Position numbers and translations under genes: made by a program. The notes below the pieces were generated by a model. It saw nothing but the letters and a program-made list of their open reading frames with translations. It was not told the DNA's origin and searched no databases. A stretch of 38,237 nt of DNA from Pseudopontixanthobacter vadosimaris (GTDB lineage Bacteria; Pseudomonadota; Alphaproteobacteria; Sphingomonadales; Sphingomonadaceae): NCBI RefSeq assembly GCF_012979275.1, contig NZ_JABASZ010000012.1:1-38237 (forward strand), in the 5' to 3' direction. Positions 16,017 through 24,448 of the stretch are shown one piece after another; position 1 is the first letter of the stretch; every line of letters starts with the position of its first letter.

Positions 16017-17552
16017 ATGAATAGTCCTGCATTTCCGGCTCATCGTCCGGGTCACAACCCGTTCGTCGAGATAACCCAGACCTACCGGAACCTGGTAATC
16101 CTCTATTTCGTGTTCTGGCGATTTCTGCCGGATACCGTGCTGATCATGCGCGCGGAAGCCGGATCCGCCACGGTGCTGGGGCTGACGCTTCTGGTGCAAT
16201 TTGCTCTCAATGGTTTCGCTCTCCTCCCGTTCATGGTCCGGCGCTTCGGCGGTTTGCCGATGGGCTGGCTCAATCCCCTGGCCCTCGCCAGCGTGCTGGA
16301 GATCGTCAAGACCCTGATCAAGAGCCCCTCCCATGTGATCGAGCCGTTCCTGATCTGGTTCCGCGAACCGGTCCGCCTTCAGCACGAACTGCTGACCTTC
16401 TGGAGCCTGGAGGCAGTCCAGTGGGTGCAGCTCAAGGTGCTGGCCATGGGCCTGCTCGGGGTCGCCGCCTATCTTGCCGCATTCTATCTGTTCCGTTTCA
16501 GGTCGAAGCCCGACAAGCCGATCATCCGGACCGGGCCGGATGTTTATTTCATCGCGGTCTATCTCGTCCTGTTCGCAGCCTTCATCGCCCTGATCGCGCT
16601 GAGCGGCGGTCTTGTTCAACACCTTCAGGCACTGGCCGGGGGGCGGTTCGGTGTGCGGGAAGGCACCGGCCTGCTGCTGGTGGCGGTAGGCTTCATGCCC
16701 TTTCTCCTCGTGATCTGGTATCTGATGCGGCCGCAGGTGATCAGGAACCCGATCTTTCTGGGAATGCTGCTGCTGGCATTGGCGCTGCAATTCGCCGCCG
16801 ATGGTAGCCGGTCGAGCGTTCTGATCCCGCTTGTCGTCTTCGCCGCAGGCTGGATGTACCACAATGGCAAGGTGCCCGCCGTCGCAGGTTTCCTTGGCAT
16901 TCTGCTTGCCATTCTCGCGCTGGCTGTGCTCGGCTCCATCCGGCAGGATGCTGCGCAGCAGGAAGGTAGTATCGACCTCACTGCCCTGGTCACCTTCGAT
17001 GTCGAAGGGTTCCTTCGTCAAAACGATGAAGAGATCGCGGGCAGGAATTGGCGATCCGGCCCCGTGGCTGTCGCTGCCGAAATCCCGCGCGAAAGAGATT
17101 ATCTTTACGGCCAGACCTACATCGGCGCCGTTCTTTTCTGGGTTCCCAGATCGATCTGGACCGACAAGCCGCGCGGGGTCGGTGCCTATGCAAACGCCCT
17201 GCTGTTCCTGAAGCGAAACAGCGTCGAGGGATTTCGCGGTGCCGCATACCCCGTTGGCGGCAGCGCCGAAGCCTACTGGAACTTCGGCTGGCTGGGGATC
17301 ATGGTGGCATTCGGATTATTCGGCATTTTGCACAAATATGTTGCTATCAGGGTCATGGAGCAGCCGGATGACCCGGAAATGATTGCCCTGCTGCTGCTGG
17401 CCATCATTATGCTGAATTCGCCCTCGACGGATTCCATTGTGCCCTTTCTTCAGATGGTGGTGATGCTGAAGCTCCTGTTCACTGGGCTGAGGCTGTTTGA
17501 ACCCCGCCGCCAGGCCCATGCAAACCCACCGGCAAGGACGATTTCACGATGA
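16017..17552 (+). CDS. Wzy-type polysaccharide polymerase candidate
   Basis: Integral membrane protein of 511 residues with about 11-12 hydrophobic segments. It carries a long central loop around 320-390 (DVEGFLRQNDEEIAGRNW, YGQTYIGAVLFWVPRSIWTDKPRG) followed by AYWNFGWLGIM. The segment WVPRSIWTDKPRGVGAY is typical of the O-antigen polymerase family that links repeat units on undecaprenyl diphosphate in the periplasm. The ATG directly abuts the upstream GT stop codon, and its own stop overlaps the next GT by ATGA. Membrane polymerases are poorly conserved, so the assignment rests on topology, the loop pattern and context. Confidence 0.85.
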   Translation: MNSPAFPAHRPGHNPFVEITQTYRNLVILYFVFWRFLPDTVLIMRAEAGSATVLGLTLLVQFALNGFALLPFMVRRFGGLPMGWLNPLALASVLEIVKTLIKSPSHVIEPFLIWFREPVRLQHELLTFWSLEAVQWVQLKVLAMGLLGVAAYLAAFYLFRFRSKPDKPIIRTGPDVYFIAVYLVLFAAFIALIALSGGLVQHLQALAGGRFGVREGTGLLLVAVGFMPFLLVIWYLMRPQVIRNPIFLGMLLLALALQFAADGSRSSVLIPLVVFAAGWMYHNGKVPAVAGFLGILLAILALAVLGSIRQDAAQQEGSIDLTALVTFDVEGFLRQNDEEIAGRNWRSGPVAVAAEIPRERDYLYGQTYIGAVLFWVPRSIWTDKPRGVGAYANALLFLKRNSVEGFRGAAYPVGGSAEAYWNFGWLGIMVAFGLFGILHKYVAIRVMEQPDDPEMIALLLLAIIMLNSPSTDSIVPFLQMVVMLKLLFTGLRLFEPRRQAHANPPARTISR

Positions 17553-18772
17553 GAGCGCAAGAGGAAAAGTGGCTGTTCGTTCACGATCACCGATTTGTCC
17601 GCACGGGCGACTTTGTCGGATCGCAGACCGGATTTGGCACCAAACTCTGGGACAGGTACCTGCGATTCTGCAACGAACTTACCGTGATCGGCCGCGAGGG
17701 CGCTCCGGCCAACAAATCAGTCCTGCTGCAATCTTCCAGGGACAATGTGCGTTTTCGCCTGGTGCCGGATCACGGCCGCAGCTTGAAGCGCCTGGTCAAG
17801 GCGCGGGAGCAGGCCGCAATCCTGCGTGAGGAAATCGCGAATCACCAGGTTGTCATCGCCAGAATTCCCAGTGTTCTCGGCCTTCAGGCGATCGAAATTG
17901 CACGATCAATGGGCAAGACCGTGGCCGTGGAAGTGGTCGGCTGCGCCTGGAGCAGCCTGTGGGATTACGGTTCGCGTGCCGGCAAGGTCTTCGCCCCGAT
18001 CCAGTGGATCCAGATGAGGCGTGCGGTATGGCGGGCCGACCACGTCATTTATGTAACCAACCGGTTCCTGCAGAAACGCTATCCCACCTCTGCCCGCCAT
18101 GTCGCAAGCGCTTCCAACGTTCAGGTGCCTGCTGCACAGGCAGGGCCAGACGGCCTTGAGATCGATCCCTCCATACTTGAGCGGCGGCTCGCCCGAATCG
18201 AGACGTGCGGCGATGGAACCGAACCAGTCCGGTTAGGCCTGATCGGTAGCCTGCACGTCCGCTCCAAAGGCGTGCAATTCGTCCTTCAGGCGCTGACCAC
18301 CTTGCGAAAGAAGGGCCGGCCGATCACTTTTCACGTATTGGGCGGCGGCGACCGACAGCCATGGATCGCAGAGGCGGAGTCGCTGGGAGTCGGGGACCTG
18401 GTCACATTCGACGGGACGCTCCCCGAAGGCGAGGCCGTGTTCGACTGGCTGGACGATATCGACATCTATCTGCAACCATCCTTGCAGGAAGGTCTGCCAC
18501 GCGCCCTGATCGAGGCGTTGAGCCGTGCCTGCCCTGCCATCGGATCGAATTGCGCTGGAATACCCGAACTTCTTGACGACACGATGATCGTGCCGATGAG
18601 AGATGTCCCAGCTCTAGAAAGCGCCATTGCGCGGTTGAAAGAAGACAAGGACTTGATGGCTGAGCAAGCGCGGAAGAACTTCGCGACCGCACATGATTAT
18701 CTCGCGCCCAAGCTTCAGGCACGCAGAGACGCATTCTACTCCAGGGTAAGGAACGCCGCTTCGTCAATCTAG
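17549..18772 (+). CDS. Glycosyltransferase, GT4 family
   Basis: Transferase of 407 residues, translationally coupled to the polymerase gene by a 4-bp ATGA overlap. The N-terminal half is less typical (KWLFVHDHRFVRTGDFVGSQTGFGTKLWDRY). The C-terminal half is clear: RLGLIGSLHVRSKGVQFVLQAL, ITFHVLGGGDRQPWI and SLQEGLPRALIEALSRACPAIG (E-x7-E equivalent). It is the last gene of the plus-strand operon 13,668-18,772 and converges on the export operon with a 40-bp gap. Donor and acceptor unknown. Confidence 0.9.
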   Translation: MRAQEEKWLFVHDHRFVRTGDFVGSQTGFGTKLWDRYLRFCNELTVIGREGAPANKSVLLQSSRDNVRFRLVPDHGRSLKRLVKAREQAAILREEIANHQVVIARIPSVLGLQAIEIARSMGKTVAVEVVGCAWSSLWDYGSRAGKVFAPIQWIQMRRAVWRADHVIYVTNRFLQKRYPTSARHVASASNVQVPAAQAGPDGLEIDPSILERRLARIETCGDGTEPVRLGLIGSLHVRSKGVQFVLQALTTLRKKGRPITFHVLGGGDRQPWIAEAESLGVGDLVTFDGTLPEGEAVFDWLDDIDIYLQPSLQEGLPRALIEALSRACPAIGSNCAGIPELLDDTMIVPMRDVPALESAIARLKEDKDLMAEQARKNFATAHDYLAPKLQARRDAFYSRVRNAASSI

Positions 18773-18812
18773 CCGATGCCGGAACATGGCGCATCGTAGC
18801 CAATTTCTTGGT

Positions 18813-19976
18813 TCAACCGATCCGCAGGCCGCGCAGCGTCACGATCGTCGGAACAGTCGCATAGGATCGCTCGGTCGCAATGACCAGGTTCACGTAACGG
18901 CACCCCCGGGGCAGGGCTGCAGCCAGGCGGCTTTGCCCAGGGGAGAGGCGCGCGATCTCCTGAACTGCCCCGGCATCGGCACATGCCGCGGAAACGACGA
19001 GATCATTCGTGCCGTCGCCCTCCCACGTGACACTGCCTTCTATCTGGCGGGGTTCGTCAGACAGCCGCAGAACCTGCCGCGCTGCATTACCTCCGCCATT
19101 TAACAGGTCGATTTCCAGAATATCACCGGAAAGCAGGCTGGCCGTCTGCGCGGCACCGCTCGACAGCGTCCAGTCGAACGGCGCGAATTGCGTGTCGAAT
19201 TGCAGACCATACTCACCCGCAGACGGGCGCTGAAGCCGGAATATACGCCAGGCGGCGTCGAAATCACCTGCGGCGGCGAGGTTCCGGATATAGCGCGCAT
19301 CGATCAGTTCGTTGCTGGAGGTGGTCTGACCCATATCGGTTCTGATGCGGGCGACGATCGGCAGCAGAACATCGCTGTCCGCCGCCAGGCTGAAGAAGAT
19401 CGGGGCCCAGAGCGGTTCACGCCGAAGGATTTGCTCCATTTCAGCAACGTCGGGGTTCTGCTCCAGCTGCTTCACCAATCGCGGCATCAGCTCACGAACG
19501 GTCGACGGGCGCAACCGCATCAGCCGATCGAGCAGGTTGAGCGCATAGGTGTTTTCGCCGTCACGCGCGGCATTTTCCAGAGCAAGGCCGACAAGTGAAG
19601 GCGTGCGCGGGCTGGCCATTAGCGCCGCATCCACGAAATCGTCGTATCGCGCATCACGCCGCTGGCGCATGATCAGGGCCATCGACCGAAGGCCCGCCCG
19701 ATTCAGCGGCTCGGCCCGGAACGCCTCCAACAGCTTCTGCTCGCTCTGCGCCGCGGCAGGTGAAGATGCTCCGGATCGAAGCGCCGGATCAGCCATGGTG
19801 GAAGCCAGTATCACTGCCCCCTCGACCTCTGCCGCTGCCGTGCCGTCGAATGCCAGACCCAATTGCGCCAGAGGCGGAACCTTGTCCCCGATGCTGGCTG
19901 TCAGGCCGGCGATGCCTGCAAGAATGGCAATGGGGAGCAGGGATATCGCAAGGATCCGACGAAAGATCCTCATCAT
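18813..19976 (-). CDS. EPS-operon membrane-anchored protein of unknown function
   Basis: Protein of 387 residues with an N-terminal signal anchor or signal peptide (ISLLPIAILAGIAGLTASIG). An alpha-helical, repeat-like region (about residues 60-240, LLEAFRAEPLNRAGLRSMALIMR, SLVGLALENAARDGENTYALNLLDR) resembles tetratricopeptide-type hairpins. A beta-rich C-terminal domain (FDWTLSSGAAQTASL, GSVTWEGDGTNDLVVSAACA) follows. Its start overlaps the end of the Wzc-like gene (ATGA), so it is the fourth gene of the polymerase - wza - wzc operon. It is probably periplasmic and acts with the export machinery. No named family is recognised with certainty. Coupling to the kinase suggests stoichiometric need. 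Confidence 0.8.
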   Translation of the reverse strand: MMRIFRRILAISLLPIAILAGIAGLTASIGDKVPPLAQLGLAFDGTAAAEVEGAVILASTMADPALRSGASSPAAAQSEQKLLEAFRAEPLNRAGLRSMALIMRQRRDARYDDFVDAALMASPRTPSLVGLALENAARDGENTYALNLLDRLMRLRPSTVRELMPRLVKQLEQNPDVAEMEQILRREPLWAPIFFSLAADSDVLLPIVARIRTDMGQTTSSNELIDARYIRNLAAAGDFDAAWRIFRLQRPSAGEYGLQFDTQFAPFDWTLSSGAAQTASLLSGDILEIDLLNGGGNAARQVLRLSDEPRQIEGSVTWEGDGTNDLVVSAACADAGAVQEIARLSPGQSRLAAALPRGCRYVNLVIATERSYATVPTIVTLRGLRIG

Positions 19977-22108
19977 CTGGCGGCTGCGCCTTCGTCAGTC
20001 CAGCCAGGGCCGTAGCCATAGCCGTAGCCGTAATGAAGATCGTCTTGCGGCACCTTCGTCATCAGCAGGCCGAGAACCCGGGCACCCGATTGCTGGACAC
20101 GGGCAAGTGCCTGCGAAATTGCACGGCGTTTGCTGCCTGCAATCTCAATCACCATCAGCACCCCGTCGGTTACCCGGGCCATCTCCTGCACATCGGCAAG
20201 GCCAAGGATCGGCGGACCATCGATGATGATGTGATCGTAGACTTGGCGTAGTTCGCCCAGCAGCTTGGAAAGCGCCGGGCCGGCGAGCAGATGCGCTGCG
20301 TTGGGCGGTACGCGACCTGCGGGCAGAAGATCGAAATTCTGCCCCGCCGGGCTCACGATACCGTGATTCTCGAGTTCCTCGCCGGCCAATACGCTGCTGA
20401 GACCACGTCCATCCGGCACGTCGAGGTATTTTCCGATGCCGCTGTTCCGCATGTCGCCATCGATGAGCAGGATCCTCTTGCCCAAGTCGGCAAGCTGCTT
20501 GCTAAGGGCAAAAGCGGACAGGCTCTTGCCTTCTGCAGCACGGCTACTGGTGAGCATGATCGTTTCGGGCACGCCGGAACTGGTGAGAAACGACAGATTC
20601 GAGCGCAGGGTGGTATATGCCTCGTAGATTTCCGAGCTTCGCGTCTTCAGCTCCTCCACGGGCTCTCCGCTCTTGATGGCGGGAATCGCACCCAGGAGCG
20701 GGAGGCCCAGTTCATCCTGCACACTGCTGGTGTCCACGAAGCCGCGGTCGACGCTCTCCATGGCCATGACCGTAGCACCTGCGGCAAGACCGCCGAGCGC
20801 GAAGAAAATCAGCAGGTTCGAGAACAGATTCGGCTCAGCGGGCGAAGTTGGCGCTTCTGCCGCATCTACGATCGACATGTTGTTGCGCCCGACACCCGCT
20901 GCACCCAGATTCTTGAATTGCTGGAGCAGGGCGTTGTAAAGTTCGCTGTTGGTCGTAACTTCACGCTGCAGAATTGCGTATTGGACCCCTGCCTGCTGCT
21001 CGCCGAGATAATCGCTCTTCAACGTCGCGATCCTCTCGCGAAGGGCCGATTCGTTCGCCCTGGCAGCTGCTACTGACTGCCGCGCTTCGCCGCTGGCACG
21101 CCGCGTCTCGCGAGCGATCGATTCAGACAGTTCTGCAACCTGTGAGCGGAGAGAAAGGATTGTCGGGTGCTGATCGCCCAGCAATGCCGACTGACGCGCA
21201 AGCTCCGCTTCGGCTGACGCCAGTTGACGACGGAACGCTGCCACCGATCCAAGCGTCTCGGAACTGGCGGAGGCGCTATCTGCACGAGCGGATTCGGCGG
21301 CGATCCGTGCCGCGGTTGCGTTTGCCAGCTGCGAATTGAGGGTTTCGAGTTCGTCCGAAACAAGGGTGCGGGTTGTCTGCCCGGATCCGTCTTCTCCTGA
21401 ACCGGACGAACCGATCGTGACGAGCTGCTGGCTGGTCGCGTAATCTATCAGGTCACGTTCGCTTTGCTCCAGATCGGCCCGCACCTCCTGCAGGCGCTGA
21501 AGCACGAATTCACGAGCCTGGTTATTCGCGCCGTACCGCCGGTCGAGATTAGCCTCGAGGAATTGCTTCGCCCAGGCATTGGCAATGCGGGCCGAAAGCT
21601 CGGGATTGGGGCTGAGGTAACTGATATCGACCAGATTGGATGCGACCACTGGCTCTATGCTGATGTCCCGCAACAGGATATTGATGACGGCACGCGCACT
21701 TGGCTCAGCCCCCTCGTCATACCCATAGGCCTCGAGAAATGCAGGATCACGCTGCAGGCGGGCGGCTCTCGCCACCCGCTCGGCCAGGGATCGCGACTCC
21801 AGCAATTCATATTGGGTCTGGAGATAGGCGCTATCGGCAACCAGAGCTGCTTCATCCAGCGATTCGACATTGGTCACATTCGTGTCGATCTGGCTGATTT
21901 CGACCCGGGTGGTTGCCCTGTACTGCGCGGTGGTCAGCAACGTCACGACAAGGCCGAGCAAAAGAAAGCCCAACATGATCGCGGCAATGAGCTTCCACTT
22001 CCTGCGCGCAACCTGCGCATAGTATTCCAGCGGGCTCACCCGAGTTTCGGGAGCCTGCATCGAGAATCCGTCAGCAGGTGCGATTTGATGCGGGGAAACG
22101 GTATGCAT
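19973..22108 (-). CDS. Wzc/GumC-type chain-length determinant with C-terminal tyrosine autokinase
   Basis: Inner-membrane co-polymerase of 711 residues. First membrane segment near residues 40-60 (KLIAAIMLGFLLLGLVVTLL), a long periplasmic coiled-coil region (EFVLQRLQEVRADLEQSERD, LASAEAELARQSALLGDQHP), second membrane segment near 430-450 (LFSNLLIFFALGGLAAGATV). The BY-kinase domain has Walker A SSRAAEGKS (521-529), A' ILLIDGDMR (about 546) and Walker B IIIDGPP (about 628). The tail has four tyrosines alternating with glycine (YGYGYGYG, 693-699), the autophosphorylation cluster; this is short compared with E. coli Wzc. It is 12 bp downstream of wza and overlaps the next gene by 4 bp. It controls polymer length and links polymerisation to export. 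Confidence 0.95.
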   Translation of the reverse strand: MHTVSPHQIAPADGFSMQAPETRVSPLEYYAQVARRKWKLIAAIMLGFLLLGLVVTLLTTAQYRATTRVEISQIDTNVTNVESLDEAALVADSAYLQTQYELLESRSLAERVARAARLQRDPAFLEAYGYDEGAEPSARAVINILLRDISIEPVVASNLVDISYLSPNPELSARIANAWAKQFLEANLDRRYGANNQAREFVLQRLQEVRADLEQSERDLIDYATSQQLVTIGSSGSGEDGSGQTTRTLVSDELETLNSQLANATAARIAAESARADSASASSETLGSVAAFRRQLASAEAELARQSALLGDQHPTILSLRSQVAELSESIARETRRASGEARQSVAAARANESALRERIATLKSDYLGEQQAGVQYAILQREVTTNSELYNALLQQFKNLGAAGVGRNNMSIVDAAEAPTSPAEPNLFSNLLIFFALGGLAAGATVMAMESVDRGFVDTSSVQDELGLPLLGAIPAIKSGEPVEELKTRSSEIYEAYTTLRSNLSFLTSSGVPETIMLTSSRAAEGKSLSAFALSKQLADLGKRILLIDGDMRNSGIGKYLDVPDGRGLSSVLAGEELENHGIVSPAGQNFDLLPAGRVPPNAAHLLAGPALSKLLGELRQVYDHIIIDGPPILGLADVQEMARVTDGVLMVIEIAGSKRRAISQALARVQQSGARVLGLLMTKVPQDDLHYGYGYGYGPGWTDEGAAAR

Positions 22109-22120
22109 TTGAATGCTTTC

Positions 22121-22867
22121 TCAAATCGCGCCGACGCGCTCAATCAGGATCAACGGCTGCAGAATGGCAGGCAGGATCTGCAATATCTCGAGCAGTTGCC
22201 GCCGGCCTGGGGAATCGCCGACAGTCACCGTGTCACCGGGATAAAGCCGGGGATCAGGGTAGTTCCCCCGCTGAATCGCGGTGATGTTGTAGACTCCGAT
22301 ATAGGTCTGCCCGTCGACTTCACGCTGGACCAGGACGTCGTCCTCTTTGGCAAAGGTCGTCACTCCGCCTGCCAGGACCACCGCACGCTGCAAGGTGATA
22401 TCGCCGCGATACCCGAAGGAGCCTGCACGCTTGACTTCACCGCCGACATAGATCTGCTGACTGGCATCGCGATCAAGACTTACACTGACTGCCGGATCGC
22501 GAATGTAGCGGCCGCGAAGTCGGCCTTCGATCCTGTCCTCAAGCTCAGCCGCGTTGATTCCGGCAGCCGGCAGATTTCCAATCAGCGGCAGGCTGATTTC
22601 ACCGACCGCAGAAATCTCGACCTCACGGTTAAAATCCGGTTGGCCGAATACGGTTACGGAAAGCTGATCGAACGGCTGGAGCAAAAACGGCTCCGCCGGT
22701 GCAGGAAGGGCTGCAAGGTCAACGCGGGTGAAGCCGGGGGCCTGCGCGACGGGCGGTACACTTGCACAGCCCGCAAGTGCAACGGCGCCGAGCAATGCCA
22801 GCAGGCCATCTAGCCATTTTCTGGGGTTCACCTGAAGTTCCTCGCAATCATCTTTTTTCAAGATCAT
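22121..22867 (-). CDS. Wza-type outer-membrane polysaccharide export lipoprotein
   Basis: Secreted lipoprotein of 248 residues that forms the outer-membrane exit pore. A signal peptide with lipobox LAGC (Cys at about residue 34) is followed by the polysaccharide export (Poly_export) domain (FLLQPFDQLSVTVFGQPDFNREVEIS, GEISLPLIGNL) and a SLBB domain (IYVGGEVKRAGSFGYRGDITLQRAVVLAGG). The C-terminal helix that crosses the outer membrane is plausible in LLEILQILPAILQPLILIERV. The start overlaps the upstream O-antigen-ligase-like gene by ATGA and the wzc gene follows after 12 bp. Confidence 0.95.
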   Translation of the reverse strand: MILKKDDCEELQVNPRKWLDGLLALLGAVALAGCASVPPVAQAPGFTRVDLAALPAPAEPFLLQPFDQLSVTVFGQPDFNREVEISAVGEISLPLIGNLPAAGINAAELEDRIEGRLRGRYIRDPAVSVSLDRDASQQIYVGGEVKRAGSFGYRGDITLQRAVVLAGGVTTFAKEDDVLVQREVDGQTYIGVYNITAIQRGNYPDPRLYPGDTVTVGDSPGRRQLLEILQILPAILQPLILIERVGAI

Positions 22868-24264
22868 CCCTGCTTTTGCTCTTCTGCCTGTGAAGTCCAG
22901 ATGATCGCCAGACAGGCAACTACAAATGCCAGAAGCGGCGTTCGCAGCACATAATCGAAAACCGACGCGAGAACGATAATCCCGAACAAGCCCGCGACAA
23001 GGACGCCTCTAGTGGCATTGCCGCCGCGAAACAAGACGAGCAGGCGCCAGCCGAGCCAGGAGCAGAGCCCAATCGCGATAATGGCAGCAGCGATACCTCC
23101 TTCGATCAGGACCTGTAAGAAATCGTTATGGGCATGGTTGACATATTGTGGCCCCATCAGTTCCGATGGTTCGATCGTGGCGTAGAAATCGGCAAAGCTG
23201 CCAAAGCCGATACCGAACAGCCAGTGCCGCGAAGCCAGTTCAGCCAATATCGGCGTGATCCTGAACCTAAGGTTTTCGGCAAGCCCCGCCTCTTCGAAGG
23301 TGCCCATTCCCGCATCCCGCGCGAGCAAGGAGAAGTAGACGAAAAATCCTGCGAATGCGGCGATTACGACAGCGAAAGCGATTCCGGCAACCTTCCGGTT
23401 CACGGCAGGCTTGCGGGATCGGGCGCCGGCGCCCTTGAACAGCGAAATATCTCTGGCGAATACGAGGGACGAGCAGATGAGCGCAAGTGTTGCAGAGCCG
23501 AAGGCCAGGCGTGAACTGGAAATGAGAGCACCCGCCATCATCAGGATGGCGATTGCGACAAACACGAACCAGCGTGCCTGTCTCCCTGCCAAGAGCCGAT
23601 CACGCCGGGCGAGGTCCGCCGCGATGAGCATGCCTATTCCGCAAAAGATGCCGAAGTGGTTAGCATTGCTGAACAGGCCGGTCGGTCCGTTGCTCGTCTT
23701 GGCATATAACGGCAGCGCGTCAGTTCCGCCTTGCGCCTGAACCAGCGCCAGCAGGACGGATGCAATTGCGATCGCCACGAATATCTGCAGGACGAGAACG
23801 TCCCGCCGGCGGTCCAACAGGAGGAAGGTCAGCAAACCACCCGTCAGACCGCAAAGGAAGAACAATGTATTCCAGGTTCCGGCCGGAGAAACGGTCAGCG
23901 GGCGCCACGGCTCCTGCTCGAAGAGAAGCCCGTCCAGGGCGATGACCACGTCCCTTCCGGGCAGGGACATCCAAAGGGCGGGTGGAAGGGGGACCAGTTG
24001 CAAAGCGCACAAGACGGCCAGCCCGAGAAGAGCCGCGATGATCGGCACGCCGCGCTCCGGCCTGCCTCCTGGCCAGTTCCATAGCGCGAATGCACCGAGA
24101 ATGATGGCAACCGGGCGCAGCAGGGCATTGGCGAACTCGTCCGGTCTGGATGCCCCGCCCAGCAGCACCGCAGCGGCGCAGAACACGACAAAGGCGACTA
24201 TCGCCTTGCGATCACCATTGCGGCCTTGTTTTCGCGCATGTCCTGCCCTGGTCTTCGTGTTCAT
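22864..24264 (-). CDS. O-antigen ligase / Wzy family membrane protein
   Basis: Integral membrane protein of 466 residues with about 10-12 hydrophobic spans and a long periplasmic loop near the C-terminal third. The loop has RITPILAELASRHWLFGIGFGSF and NHAHNDFLQVLIEGG, the H-x-H/N-D-type signature of the Wzy_C / WaaL family. The frame is open to 24,336, but ATG 24,264 is preferred because AAGG lies just upstream and the longer form adds an odd basic stretch. First gene of the operon ligase/polymerase - wza - wzc - unknown. Since another polymerase-like protein is encoded at 16,017, this one may be the true polymerase and the other a variant, or one may be a ligase. Confidence 0.88.
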   Translation of the reverse strand: MNTKTRAGHARKQGRNGDRKAIVAFVVFCAAAVLLGGASRPDEFANALLRPVAIILGAFALWNWPGGRPERGVPIIAALLGLAVLCALQLVPLPPALWMSLPGRDVVIALDGLLFEQEPWRPLTVSPAGTWNTLFFLCGLTGGLLTFLLLDRRRDVLVLQIFVAIAIASVLLALVQAQGGTDALPLYAKTSNGPTGLFSNANHFGIFCGIGMLIAADLARRDRLLAGRQARWFVFVAIAILMMAGALISSSRLAFGSATLALICSSLVFARDISLFKGAGARSRKPAVNRKVAGIAFAVVIAAFAGFFVYFSLLARDAGMGTFEEAGLAENLRFRITPILAELASRHWLFGIGFGSFADFYATIEPSELMGPQYVNHAHNDFLQVLIEGGIAAAIIAIGLCSWLGWRLLVLFRGGNATRGVLVAGLFGIIVLASVFDYVLRTPLLAFVVACLAIIWTSQAEEQKQG

Positions 24265-24316
24265 CGCGCGCCTTATAGGAGCGGGTGAATAAGCGAGATA
24301 CCCCCTTTTTCGCGGC

Positions 24317-24345
24317 ATTCTCCATACGCTTTTCAATCAGTGCAA
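24317..24345 (-). promoter_or_regulatory. Candidate sigma-70-type promoter for the export operon
   Basis: On the minus strand TTGCAC (24345-24340) and GAGAAT (24322-24317) are 17 nt apart, followed by the export operon after about 50 nt. Match is moderate and based on pattern only; it lies in the divergent spacer with the reductase gene. Confidence 0.35.
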
Positions 24346-24397
24346 CAACGGCCCTTGCCTGATCCTCGGCCAAAGACCATCTACACGAGCCGGCTTT

Positions 24398-24442
24398 CCC
24401 GACAAAAGGGGCTAAGGGGTCGGGTATATCCATTTGCCGGAG
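24398..24442 (+). promoter_or_regulatory. 5' leader hairpin covering the ribosome-binding site of the reductase gene
   Basis: CCCGAC (24398-24403) pairs with GTCGGG (24419-24424) around a 15-nt loop. A flanking CCGGC (24390-24394) can pair with GCCGG (24436-24440), which overlaps the GGAG (24439-24442) used for the TTG start at 24449. The structure could limit translation; no known riboswitch class is recognised. Confidence 0.35.
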
Positions 24443-24448
24443 AGTTCC

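Noticed and set aside
21464-22813. A 449-codon plus-strand frame spanning the ends of the wzc- and wza-like genes.
   Set aside because: It crosses two genes on the other strand that are both clearly real, and has no family features.
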